From Hypericum androsaemum (taxonomy: Eukaryota > Streptophyta > Magnoliopsida > Malpighiales > Hypericaceae), in the NCBI GenBank assembly GCA_963995505.1, contig OZ023198.1:11151141-11215140 (forward strand): a DNA stretch of 64,000 nucleotides, read 5' to 3'. The translations under genes were made by a program, and so were the position numbers. Below are positions 24,331 to 34,504 of the stretch, piece by piece; position 1 is the first letter of the stretch, and each line of letters begins with the position of its first letter. The notes below the pieces were generated by a model. That model worked only from the letters and a program-made list of their open reading frames with translations. It searched no databases and was not told where the DNA came from.

Positions 24331-26129
24331 TTATTCATTTATTGATTCTGTTTTCTTGCTGAAGAATCTCTGGCATCCCATTATTGTTTGGTCGACGGTT
24401 ACACAGGGCCCTATAAAATCTTTAAGGCTCATGAGTTCGCAGCTCATACTTGCACTTTGCTCATAATAGAATGAAAAGATGAGTGTGTAGGAGATTCGAT
24501 ACTGTCTTGTCCCCTTGAAAGCACTGGAGGCTGTTACCTTTTTTTAGACTGGCATTGCCACAAGTGAGAAATTTTATCTCATTGAAAACTTCATCAGATG
24601 TGATAGCAAGAACTTATGGTTCTCGTTACCTTTGTCTTTAACTCGAAAATTGAACGCAAGGCCTGCCTTTGCATTGGCATCCAGATCTGTTAAAATGTTA
24701 AATCATTTGTATTCCTACGGTCAAGGGCATCAATCCTGGGTGTCATTTAATGATCGAAGAGGGTTCCCAATGTTTCCTTCTTCACATTTTGTTTAAATCC
24801 TTCCCTAAGGAGAGCATAGGTTGAAATATATGTTGTTGAAGACAGTGTGGCTCGAAGCCTTCATTATGACATGAAGTACATTTTCATGATGCTTATTGTT
24901 CGTAGAGTAATTTATGGCAAATTGCTCGAGTTTCGCAGAGAACTGTGGATATATGCTTTTCCCATATTTCATGGAAATGTAGAACTCTTACAGGGATGAT
25001 CGTGCAACTTTTTGTGGAACTCTTCTGTAAATCACTTCAATCTTCTTCTTTATTAAGATGGTTCATATGTAAAGTCACTTTGATGTTCTATTCCATCTTT
25101 TTCTTCTCCCCCTCTCCCCTCTGCATTTTCTCTGTATCGTAGTTTGTGAATCGATGTACTGCATTTACGTCCTTTGTGTTTATGCAAGGTAATGTTCCAT
25201 TTATGCTTTAGAGTCTTGTTTTTCGATTCTATGCGCATGCTACATTGTGTATCGTGGCGCCGTTCGTCGATGAGCACGATTTTGGGATTCGGATTCGAGA
25301 GCTGCATGTTGAGCAGTTACCTATTTTCTATCAATGTTACAAAATCTGCTACTTGGTTTGCTATTGCCAAGGTCCAATTCCTGATTTGGTAAAACCATGT
25401 CAAATACGTGCATCGCAATGTATTCATAGTTCAGGAAGTTATACTATGATCTTGAAGGTCTACCCTTTTTCTCATGCAAGTATTTAGATTACATTTCTAA
25501 GTTCTATTGTACTTGTGAGTTTTTCTCCATTGATTTGAAATGAGGGAATAAGAACAGCCATCTCATCAGTTTTGGTGCTGCTGCTCCATCTCTGAACACT
25601 GGTTGGATAGAAGATCACATTTTCATAATCTTGTTGGGATATGAAAAGGGTTATTTCATTCGAGTTTATATAATTTTTTTGTTACAATAGTGTGATGGAG
25701 GAGGACATGTTTCGAGTTATCGATGAAATCGAAAAATTCAAGTTAAAAGTATTTTATACGATGAAAAAAGTCATCCATGAGATTAATTGTGTTCGTGTGG
25801 AAGGCTATTATGCGCTTGAAATATACCGCTATTTTTAAGAACCTTTTATTAAACATAACATTTCAACACAAAAGTGAAAAATAAGAAGACATGAGAATAT
25901 CAGAACTTAAGATGGACCTGGTAAAACAAAAGAGTCCAAACAGCCTCACTAGTCATTATCAAGGTGAATAAAGTGTTCTAACTTAATTAGACGTGAGTCT
26001 GAATTTTTTGAAATGCAACAATGTTAAATATAAGTTAAATTTTTTTTTACCACTCTTTAAAAATCTTACCGGACTCGAATTTGGATTAGTTGATCCAATG
26101 TACTGATCACCAAATAATATATTAAAAAA
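24331..26129 (+). other. 3' UTR and flank of the large gene (module R, parental copy)
   Basis: No further gene. Part of this flank (about 24945-25620) recurs around 31730-32316 plus 34500-34620, 46580-47087, 51320-51980, and 57045-57619 plus 59763-59880. The point 'AAGTTCTATTGTACTTG' near 25499 is the undisturbed site into which an LTR element inserted in two of the copies. A SINE-like tail ('GGACTCGAATTTGGATTAG') lies near 26070-26095. Confidence 0.7.
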
Positions 26130-27014
26130 GAGAAAATTACGCTCCAATCTCCCATGTTTGCTTTTATGTGCTCTCGAGCTCTTCTGTTTTGAAAAATCTA
26201 CTATGTTACCCTTCTAGTTTAGAAAGATTATACTTTCAGGTCCCTATACTCGAAATATTCAATATTCCCCCAATAAAATGACCAAAATACCCTTGAAACA
26301 AAAAATAAAAAAAAACAGTTGATATCATCTCTTCTTGTTCCTCAGAAATTATCGAATCAAGAAAAACCATTTCACCTTCCTTCTAACGAGCCGTAGCCGG
26401 AAAATTCAATTAAAATCAACTTCTAACAATTACAGAGCTTCAATTACAATCAAGCTCGAGCCTCTTCGCCTCAAACCAAACCTGGGTCGAAGAAAGAGGG
26501 GAGAGAGGGTCGAAGCTGGGCATCGTGTTCCTCACCTGGACCCAATTTTACCCCATCTCCCCCCAAATCGAGCTTATCGTTCCCTGAAAACCTAATCTAA
26601 GAACCCAATTTTATCAGTAACCAATACATCGTCCAACGCCGCCATGGATTCCGTCCAGAACCTTCAAACAACATCCAATTCGGTGGGTGGAGGAGGTGTC
26701 GGAAGTCGTCGGAGTTGTATCAGAGGTTGGGGCTTTTGTCGGGGATGCCGGAAGAGCTCATCGGGTCGATTGAGGTTCCAATCGAAAACGACGTCGTTCC
26801 AGTTCCAATCTCGATTTAACCAATTATTTCCTTTAAACAAGCTTGCAATTGGAGTCATTCTTGGTAAGAGTTTGATGCGTGGTGCATTAATTTTATTAGC
26901 GATTAAGAGTTAATTGGTTACTGGGTTTGGTTAGCCATTGATTGAGAGTTCTGGGTCTTCGTATCCTTTTGGTGAAGATGGGTTCCATGTCTGTTGATTT
27001 TGTTATATTTTTTT

Positions 27015-27588
27015 GGGAAAAGTCCACTTTAGTACCCTGTGGTATCGCCTAAAATCACTTTAGTACTTTGTGGTAAAAAACTGATCAATCGAGTCATACT
27101 TATTCCAATTAACATCAAAAAGGTCCTCGGGTAGCTGCCCGGACCTGCCCGAACCTACCCAAACCCTGCCCAAACTACGTGGCCAACCACGTCACCAAAT
27201 TTTGATGACGTGGCGCCACATAGACATCCATCTCCTTCCCTCCTCCTCCTCCTCCTCCGCGTCCTCCTCCTCCTCCTCCTCTCCGCGTCCTGCTCCTCCT
27301 CCTCCTCTACGTCCTGCTCCTCCTCCTCCTCCGTCTCCTCCTCCTCTCCACGTGGCGCCACGTCATCAAAATTTGGTGACGTGGCTGGCCACGTAGTTCA
27401 GGCAGGGTTCGGGGTAGGTTCGGGCAGGTCCGGGCAGCTGCCCGAGGACCTTTTTGACATTAATTGGAATAAGTATGACTCGATTGATCGGTTTTTTACC
27501 ATAGGGTACTAAAGTGATTTTAGGTGATACCACAGAGTACTAAAGTGATTTTAGGTGATACCACAGGGTACTAAAGTGGACTTTTCCC
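27015..27588. mobile_element. Foldback MITE nested in Pack-MULE (copy A1)
   Basis: A 574-bp element starts 'GGGAAAAGTCCACTTTAGTA' and ends with its inverted form 'TAAAGTGGACTTTTCCC'. The arms (about 230-250 bp each) remain complementary almost to the centre, including 'ACGTCACCAAATTTTGATGA' facing 'TCATCAAAATTTGGTGACGT'. The loop is a TCC-rich low-complexity stretch (about 27238-27350). It is flanked by T runs, possibly the target duplication. It codes for nothing; open frames across the loop are artefacts. Confidence 0.85.
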
Positions 27589-27880
27589 TTTTTTTTGTTG
27601 ATTTTGTTGGTGAAGATGGGTTTTTGGCCTGAGTAATTATTGTCCGGCTACCGGATAGAAGGAGATGATGTCAGCTGCCCGAGGACTTTTTTGATATTAA
27701 TTGGAATAAGTATGACTCGATTGATCGATTTTTTACCATAGGGTACTAAAGTGATTTTAGGTGATACCACAGGGTACTAAAGTATACTTTTCCCTTTTTT
27801 TTTGATTTTGTTGGTGAAGATGGGTTTTTGGCCTGAGTAATTTTTGTCCGGCTACCGGATAGAAGGAGATGATGTCAGCA
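27589..27880. repeat. Chimeric unit (Pack-MULE piece fused to MITE half-arm), first locus
   Basis: After the MITE comes host DNA ('GTTGGTGAAGATGGGTTTTT' to 'GATGATGTCAGC'), then directly the inner-to-outer right arm of the MITE again ('TGCCCGAGG' to 'ACTTTTCCC', about 27676-27796), then the host piece again. This is one chimeric unit of about 205 bp. The junction sits at the shared tetranucleotide CAGC. Confidence 0.8.
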
Positions 27881-28390
27881 ATTTTTTTATTTTTTTGTTT
27901 TAAGGGTATTTTTGTCATTTTAATGAAAAAAAGAAAAAATTTATTAAAGGATCCGAAAGTATAATTTTTCTAAACTAGAAGAATAACATAATCAATTTTT
28001 CAAAATAGAAAAGCTCGAGGGCACATAAAAACAAACATGGAATACTGAAGCATAATTTTCCCAAAAAATATTAAGCATCGACCTACATACAAGATACAAG
28101 ATATAGCTGACAATCTACCTCTTTCTTTTAGGATCTCAATTTTTAATAATTTGCTTAGGGAGAGGTCAGCGGCCGTTTTAGAGTACTTGATGAAAAAAAA
28201 AATTTCGTTTAATTTGTAGTAATTCATCTTTTATTACTAGTCTATTTTGACTTATTGAACTTGCACCCTACTTGTCTCTTGATATCTGAGTATTTTTTTA
28301 TGCTTGAACTGACTAATCTAAATTTGAATTAGGTGTCAAAGTTATTCCAACACTTATTTAATGTCTGTTGATTTTGTTCTATTTTTTTTG

Positions 28391-28946
28391 GGGAAAAGTC
28401 CACTTTAGTACCCTGTGGTATCGCCTAAAATCACTTTAGTACGTTGTGGTAAAAAACTGATCAATCGAGTCATATTTATTCCAATTAACATCAAAAAGGT
28501 CCTTGGGTAGCTGCCCGGACCTGCCCGAACCTACCCAAACCCTGCCCAAACTACGTGGCCAACCACGTCACCAAATTTTGATGACGTGGCGCCACATGGA
28601 CATCCATCTCCTCCCCTCCTCCTCCTCCTCCTCCTCCTCCTCTTCCGCCTCCTCTCCGCGTCCTCCTCCTCCTCCTCTACGTCCTGCTCCTCCTCCTCCG
28701 CCTCCTCCTCCTCCCCGCGTCCTCCTCCTCCTCCTCTCCACGTGGCGCCACGTCATCAAAATTTGGTGACGTGGCTGGCCACGTAGTTCAGGCAGGGTTC
28801 GGGTAGGTTCGGGCAGGTCCGGGCAGCTGCCCGAGGACCTTTTTGATATTAATTGGAATAAGTATGACTCGATTGATCGATTTTTTACCACAGGGTACTA
28901 AAGTGATTTTAGGTGATACCACAGGGTACTAAAGTGGACTTTTCCC
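28391..28946. mobile_element. Foldback MITE (copy A2)
   Basis: Second copy of the foldback element, with the same ends ('GGGAAAAGTCC' and 'GGACTTTTCCC') and arms and a slightly different TCC-rich loop. It was carried here by the tandem duplication, not by a separate insertion, because the flanking DNA is duplicated too. Confidence 0.85.
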
Positions 28947-29655
28947 TTTTTTTTGTTAATTTTGTTGGTGAAGATGGGTTTTTGGCCTGAGTAATTATTG
29001 TCCGGCTACCGGATAGAAGGAGATGATGTCAGCTGCCCGAGGACCTTTTTGATATTAATTGGAATAAGTATGACTCGATTGATCGATTTTTTACCATAGG
29101 GTACTAAAGTGATTTTAGGTGATACCACAGGGTACTAAAGTAGACTTTTCTCTTTTTTTTTTGTTGATTTTGTTGGTGAAGATGGGTTTTTGGCCTGAGT
29201 AATTTTTGTCCGGCTACCGGATAGAAGGAGATGATGTCAGCTGCCCGAGGACCTTTTTGATATTAATTGGAATAAGTATGACTCGATTGATCGGTTTTTT
29301 ACCACAGGGTACTAAAGTGATTTTAGGTGATACCACAGGGTACTAAAGTGGACTTTTCCCTTTTTTTTTTGTTGATTTTGTTGGTGAAGATGGGTTTTTG
29401 GCCTGAGTAATTTTTGTCCGGCTACCGGATAGAAGGAGATGATGTCAGCTGCCCGAGGACCTTTTTGATATTAATTGGAATAAGTATGACTCGATTGATC
29501 GATTTTTTACCATAGGGTACTAAAGTGATTTTAGGTGATACCAGAGGGTACTAAAGTGGACTTTTCCCCTTTTTTTTGTTGATTTTGTTGGTGAAGATGG
29601 GTTTTTGGCCTGACTAATCTTTGTCCGGCGACCGGATAGAAGGAGATGATGTCAG
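28947..29655. repeat. Array of three chimeric MITE/host units of about 208 bp
   Basis: The 'TCAGC|TGCCCGAGG' junctions lie near 29031, 29239 and 29450, and the last host piece ends in the normal 'GTCAGCAATTTT' near 29653. Each unit joins about 80 bp of Pack-MULE DNA to about 125 bp of the MITE right arm. Confidence 0.85.
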
Positions 29656-30236
29656 CAATTTTTTTATTTTTTTGTTTTAAGGTTAATTTTGTCATTTCAA
29701 TAAAAAAAAGAAAAAATTTATTAAAGAATCCGAAAGTATAATTTTTCCAAACTAGAAGAATAACATAATCAATTTTTCAAAATAGAAAAGCTCGAGAACA
29801 CATAAAAACAAACATGGAATACTGAAACATAATTTTCCCAAAAAATATTAAGCATCGACCTACATACAAGATACAAGATATAGCTGACAATCTACCTCTT
29901 TCTTTTAGGATCTCAATTTTTAATAATTTGCTTAGGGAGAGGTCAGTGGCCGTTTTAGAGTACTTGATGAAAAAAAAAATTTCGTTTAATTTGTAGTAAT
30001 TCATCTTTTATTACTAGTCTATTTTGACTTATTGAACTTGCACCCTACTTGTCTCTTGATATCTGAGTATTTTTTTATGCTTGAACTGACTAATCTAAAT
30101 TTGAATTAGGTGTCAAAGTTATTCCAACACTTATGTAACACTGTTGTGTTTTCAATAATTCGAATTCTATTTATGTTAATGATTGATCTAAGTATTTATT
30201 TGTGGATAAATACAAGGATGAAGACGATATACTCGA

Positions 30237-31712
30237 GACTCCCATGTCAACTCTACATATGAAATCACTAAACTAAATGAACCAGGCAAACTGAGGGCCG
30301 CAGCAAAAGAACGACCTTTACTAACCAACTGAGCTCCAGTAGAGGCTTTGCGTTGAATCTCCTGAGGAGGGTTATGTCCCTAGTTTCCGCCTCTACGAAC
30401 TTTGCCTTGGTCACGAATAAACGTTTATTTTCCACCCTTGTTCTGTTAATCTCGAGAATTAACGACTCTATTTCTTCTTGGAGAAAAACTCAGAAGAAAC
30501 TAAAATTTGAATTCTTCTTAGACCTCTTAAGAACAACATAAGCATCCACCACCAGGCAGTGTTACTCGAAGAACTTGCAAAGAGTGCCGAACGACCACCG
30601 AGGGGGGAGGTTATCAACAAAGACAGTTGTAAGGGACACAATGGATGAACGTTATAGTTTAAGTGATCACGCATTCGAGTTTGCAAATGTAACGGTGTTA
30701 AATACTTAAGGAGAATTTTATCACCTTTCAAAGATCTCATCAATCTCGAATCTAAATTAGTTAGTCCAATGAATCAATATAGCATGTGGTTAAAAATGAC
30801 GTGTCTTAGAGGGGCCGAATTTAGTACGGGATGGGCTTCCCCGTACCATCCGAAAAAAGGCCAAATTGGTCAAATGGGAGAGGGACGCTTGCTTTTGTGT
30901 GTGTGTGTGTTTGTTAATATCGTAATCGGACATGCCATTTGTCATACTTGGACATACCATTAGTCATAGTCGGGTATGCCATTTTAATATAACCGAGTAT
31001 GCCATTTAATTAATTAATTATTTTATTATAAGTTTTATTAAATATTAGCCGGGCATGTCATTTTAACATAACCGGATATGCTATTTAATTTATCATAAAT
31101 TTTATTAAATATTAAACGGGCATGCCATTAGACATAGCCCCGGGCATGCCATTTTAATATAACCGGCATGCCATTTTTTCGTAACCGGGCATACCATTTT
31201 TTTGTAGCCAGGTCTGCGATTCGGTCAGTACCAGGCATACCATTTTAATATAACTGGGCGTATCATTTTATTGTAATCGGGCATGTCATTTTAACATAAC
31301 CGGGCAAGTCATTTTATAGTAACTGGACATGCCATTTAGACATAAACGAGTATGCTGTTATATCGTAACCGGCATGCCATTTTATCATAACCGCAATAGG
31401 TAGATTAAATTTCCCAATTAAGTACTAACAAAAAAAATCCAATGGCACAATTAATTGCTACAAAAGAAATTAATTACGATCAAATAATTAATTTTTTAGG
31501 CAAATAGTGACACGTAATAAATTAATCAATTAACTTTACAAAAAAAATCAATTATCATTGAGACACATAATAAGGATTAATTGTAATAAATTACAATTGC
31601 CATGCCAATGAGAATAGAAAACGAAGGGACAAGTAATAAATTAATCAATTAATTAATACACATGGGTGAGAGAAAGGACATTAATATTAAATGCATGTCA
31701 AGTGACACGGGG
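30237..31712. repeat. Module S, copy 1 (LINE-like remnant plus minisatellite)
   Basis: Matched by 41655-43137 and 54794-56270. The left part ('GAACCAGGCAAACTGAG' and on) is the same DNA that adjoins a LINE-type domain at 41310-41650. It then has a SINE-like piece (about 30650-30775) and the minisatellite described below. No intact gene. Confidence 0.8.
30921..31395. repeat. GGCATGCC minisatellite, array 1
   Basis: About twenty degenerate units of roughly 20-25 bp around 'CCGGGCATGCCATTTTAA' and 'CATAA/TATAA', each usually containing the palindrome GGCATGCC or a one-base variant. An AT-rich gap at about 31005-31050 interrupts it. Spacing is irregular and there are no unique spacers, so it is not CRISPR-like. 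A (TG)n run sits just before it. Confidence 0.85.
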
Positions 31713-32321
31713 CTGTTCAGGCCTTGAGGACTGGCTCAACTTATATGCTTTTCCATATTTCATGGAAATGTAGAACTCTTGCAGGGATGATCGTGCAACT
31801 TTTTGTCGAACTCTTATGTAAATCACTTCAATCTTCTTCTTTATTAAGATGGTTCATATGTAAAGTCACTTTGATGTTCTATTCCAGCCTTTTCTTCTCC
31901 CCATCTCCCCTCTGCATTTTCTATGTATCGAAGTTTGTGAATCGATGTACTGCATTTACGTCCTTTGTGTTTATGCAAGGTAATGTTCCATTTATGCTTT
32001 AGAGTCTTGTTTTTCGATTCTATGCGCATGCTACATTGTGTATCGCGGTGCCGTTCGGGGCTCACCTCGTCGATGAGCACGATTTTGGATTCGGATTTGA
32101 GAGCTGCATGTTGAGCAGTTACCTATTTTCTATCAATGTTACAAAATCTGCTACTTGGTTTGCTATCGCCAAGGTCCAATTCCTGATTTGGTAAAACCAT
32201 GTCAAATACGTGCATCGCTGAGCTGTACCTGTGATGTATTCATAGTTCAGGAAGTTATACTATGATTTTGAAGGTCTACCCTTTTTCTCATGCAAGTATT
32301 TATATTACATTTCTAAGTTCT
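31713..32321 (+). pseudogene. Duplicated 3' end of the large gene (module R copy in block A)
   Basis: Starts with a scrap of intron 7 ('GTTCAGGCCTTGAGG', compare 23419) and passes at 'CTCAACTTATATGCTTTTCC' into the 3' flank (compare 24950). No coding exon is left. Compared with block B, 745 bp (56273-57017) are missing at the shared dinucleotide CT at 31713-31714. Confidence 0.7.
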
Positions 32322-34499
32322 TGTTGAGGTACAAAATAATCTCCGACATTGGATACACGTCTCGAGTTTTATGGTGTACCAAGATCGTCTCCGATCACTT
32401 GGTTAGAAAAACTCGGCCTTCGGTCCTGAGTGTGTAGAGGACGGTCAGTCTCCAGAGGATGATTGGGTCTCAAAGAGGACGGCTGGTCTCTATGAGGATG
32501 GTCGCTCACCATGAGGACGGTCGGGTCTCAACTCTATTAGACTTTGGTAGATCAACCATATCTTTTAACTCGAATATTAGATTGAGTTGATCCTTCAAAA
32601 TTGGAAAGATAAGATAAAGATCTACAACTTTGTAGTTAATGACTTTTTCAGATTCCGAGCGGAAGAGTGCCAAAAATCTATTTCAAGCCGAGTTCACTTA
32701 GAGGAGGCAGATTGTTCCACTCCTAAGGGGGTAGGCGGATTGTTCCACCTCCAAGGGAGTGGATGGATCGTTCCACTTCCAAAAGGAGTAGGCGGATCGT
32801 TCCACTTCAAAAAGGGTAGGCGGATTGTCCTGACTCATGGTCTTGCTCTTCCATTTGGTCGTTATCACCCGGAGAGCCCGACAAGTCCACCTACCCGATT
32901 GCATGGTTCAACTCGTCCGGATAGTTCAATTCATCCGTTTACCTCAAGGCCACTTGCTTGCATCTGCCTTCTTTATCGTTCGCCCTCGTTGAAGGCTTCC
33001 GCCTACGTTGAAAGCATCCGCCCGCATTGCAAGTGTTCGCCTATGTTGAAGGCATCCGCCTGCATTGAAGGCGTCCGCCTTCTTTGTCATCCGCCCATGT
33101 TGAAGGCGTCCGCCTTCTTTGTCATCCATCTACCTTCATTGATGTCTGGGTGGGTGCCTTATCCCCACGTTCGGGTATCCGAGTTGGATGCCTCGACCCG
33201 TGGAGTGATATGTCCGGGTTGGACGCCTTGGCCCAAGAAGCGGGATGTCCGGGTGGACTCCTCTACCCGTGAAGTGGGATGTCTGGGTTGGACGCCTTGG
33301 CCCGAGAAGCGGTATGTCTGGGTGGATGTCTTGGCCCATGAAGTGGAATATCCGGGTTGGATGCCTAAGCCCGAGAAGTGGGATGTCCGAGTTAGACGCC
33401 TTGATCCGAAAAGTGGGATGTCCGGGTTGGATGCCTTGGCCTTTGAAGCGGATGCCCGGGTGAGCGCCTCGGCCCTTGAAGCGGATGTCCGAGTGGGCAC
33501 CATCCCGCTTTAAACTTGGTAGTGGGTGCCGTCCCACTTTGAGCTTGGTGGTAGGCATCCTCCCATTTTGGGTTTGGTAATGGGCACCGTCCCGCTTTAA
33601 GCTTGGCAGAAGGCGTCCTCCCGCTTTGGGCTTGGTAGTGGGCGCCGTCCTATTTTGGACCTGGCGGTAGGCATCCTCCCGCTTTGGACTTGATAGTGGG
33701 TGCCGTCCTACTTTGGACTTAGAAGTGGCAGGCCGTATTGGTAAAAGTTCGCTTTGGCTCTCAAGACGGGATGCCCGGGAGGGCACTTAGGCCCTCAAAG
33801 TGGGAAGTTTGGGAGGGTGCTTTGGCCCTCAAGGCGGGAGCCCGGGAGGACACTTTGGCCCATATGGTGGGAGCCCGATAGGGCGCTTTGGGCTTTTGAG
33901 GAGGTAGCCCGGATGAGTGCTTTGGAGTTGCTTTGGACAATGTCGGGTTTGGGATGATATTTTGCATAGAAGGTTCGAGAAGGTCAAGTCGGTCTACATT
34001 TTCCTAAGTTGAGCCGGGTTCCTATTTTGGTGGTGGCTTTCTTATTCGATGTCGGGTTACTTGGCTGGCACAGCTTCTTTTAAGGCAGAGTTTTCTAATG
34101 TTTAGACGACGGTCTAGAACTTTCCTATATCAAGCCGGGCAAAATCTCTCCGTATTGGTGACGGTCACAAATTGACGGATCTTGCAGAATTTAGTCTTTA
34201 TTGGGGTGGATCTCTCGTGATCGAATTTCGGGACCAAGATCTTCGAGAAATAAAAGCGGCTTAGGATTTCCTACTTTGAGGACGGGAGGCTAGGTCAAAG
34301 CATCTTATATAAAGAGGGCTCGGGAAGAGGAGACGACATCACCAACACAACACAACTACTCTTTACTATCTTGTTGCTTTTCCTTTCCGTAGCCCGTAGC
34401 TCGTAGGCTAGTGTAGCCTAATCTTAGTATAAATTAGACCGACCTTAGGACGACCACTCCAGTTCTGTCTCAGGTTCTTGTTCTCTTTTCCTCGCAACA
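32322..34499 (+). mobile_element. Solo LTR, about 2.18 kb (copy A)
   Basis: Begins TGTTGAGG and ends CGCAACA (TGTTG/CAACA inverted ends) and is flanked by GTTCT (32317-32321) and GTTCA (34500-34504), a 5-bp target duplication with one change. The related flanks at about 25499, 47050 and 51903 lack it and read straight through, showing the empty site. A TATA-like 'CTTATATAAAGAGG' near 34307 and the downstream leader-like DNA fit an LTR promoter reading rightwards. There is no second LTR and no gag-pol, so it is a solo LTR, probably from a large Gypsy-type element. The LTR is filled with GC-rich minisatellites. Confidence 0.85.
32700..33930. repeat. Several different minisatellites inside the LTR (copy A)
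   Basis: Successive arrays with different periods: about 28-30 bp ('GGCGGATTGTTCCAC', 32705-32830); about 18-19 bp ('GAAGGCGTCCGCC', 32990-33125); about 35 bp ('TCCGGGTTGGACGCCTTGG', 33165-33500); 29 bp ('GTGGGTGCCGTCC', 33520-33725); about 33 bp ('GGGAGGGTGCTTTGGCCCTC', 33775-33935). They make long open frames on both strands (up to 308 codons) that are not genes. Confidence 0.8.
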
Positions 34500-34504
34500 G
34501 TTCA

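Larger units (their letters stand above)
26130..28062. mobile_element. Pack-MULE-like element with captured gene fragment (copy A)
   Basis: Long terminal inverted repeats of about 200 bp: the left starts 'GAGAAAATTACGCTCC' and the right ends (reverse complement) 'GGGAAAATTATGCTTC', followed in both arms by 'CCATGTTTG', 'TATGTGC', 'CTCGAGC' and 'AAAATACCCTT'. Between them sits gene-like DNA: a leader-like stretch, an ATG in a strong context (GCCGCCATGG at 26644), an 89-codon frame (26644-26913) and a plausible donor 'TTG|GTAAGAG' near 26863. Long TIRs plus a captured 5' exon fit a Pack-MULE. The flanks are A-rich on both sides ('AAAAAA'), but a clean 9-bp target duplication is not resolved. 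The source gene is not recognised. A foldback MITE is nested inside. Confidence 0.7.
28366..30129. repeat. Internal tandem duplication found only in block A
   Basis: The segment about 26989-28365 is repeated here (the common right part 28000-28227 recurs at 29777-30004). The copy includes a second foldback MITE (28391-28946) and three chimeric units instead of one, hence about 400 bp longer. Block B has only one copy of the corresponding DNA. The second copy ends at about 30129, where both blocks continue alike. Confidence 0.85.

Noticed and set aside
27155..27512. Ser/Pro-rich and Glu/Arg-rich frames at 27155-27512, 28503-28891 and 53492-53849
   Set aside because: They run across the TCC-rich loop of the foldback MITE and are low-complexity artefacts.
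30921..31395. Regularly spaced palindromic repeats that might suggest a CRISPR array
   Set aside because: The repeats are degenerate, abut each other without unique spacers of fixed length, and the window is clearly plant nuclear DNA.
32587..33513. Open frame of 308 codons on the plus strand (and a 216-codon frame on the minus strand), repeated in block B
   Set aside because: They lie within the solo LTR and are produced by GC-rich minisatellites whose periods avoid stops. The translation is repetitive, open on both strands, and matches no family.
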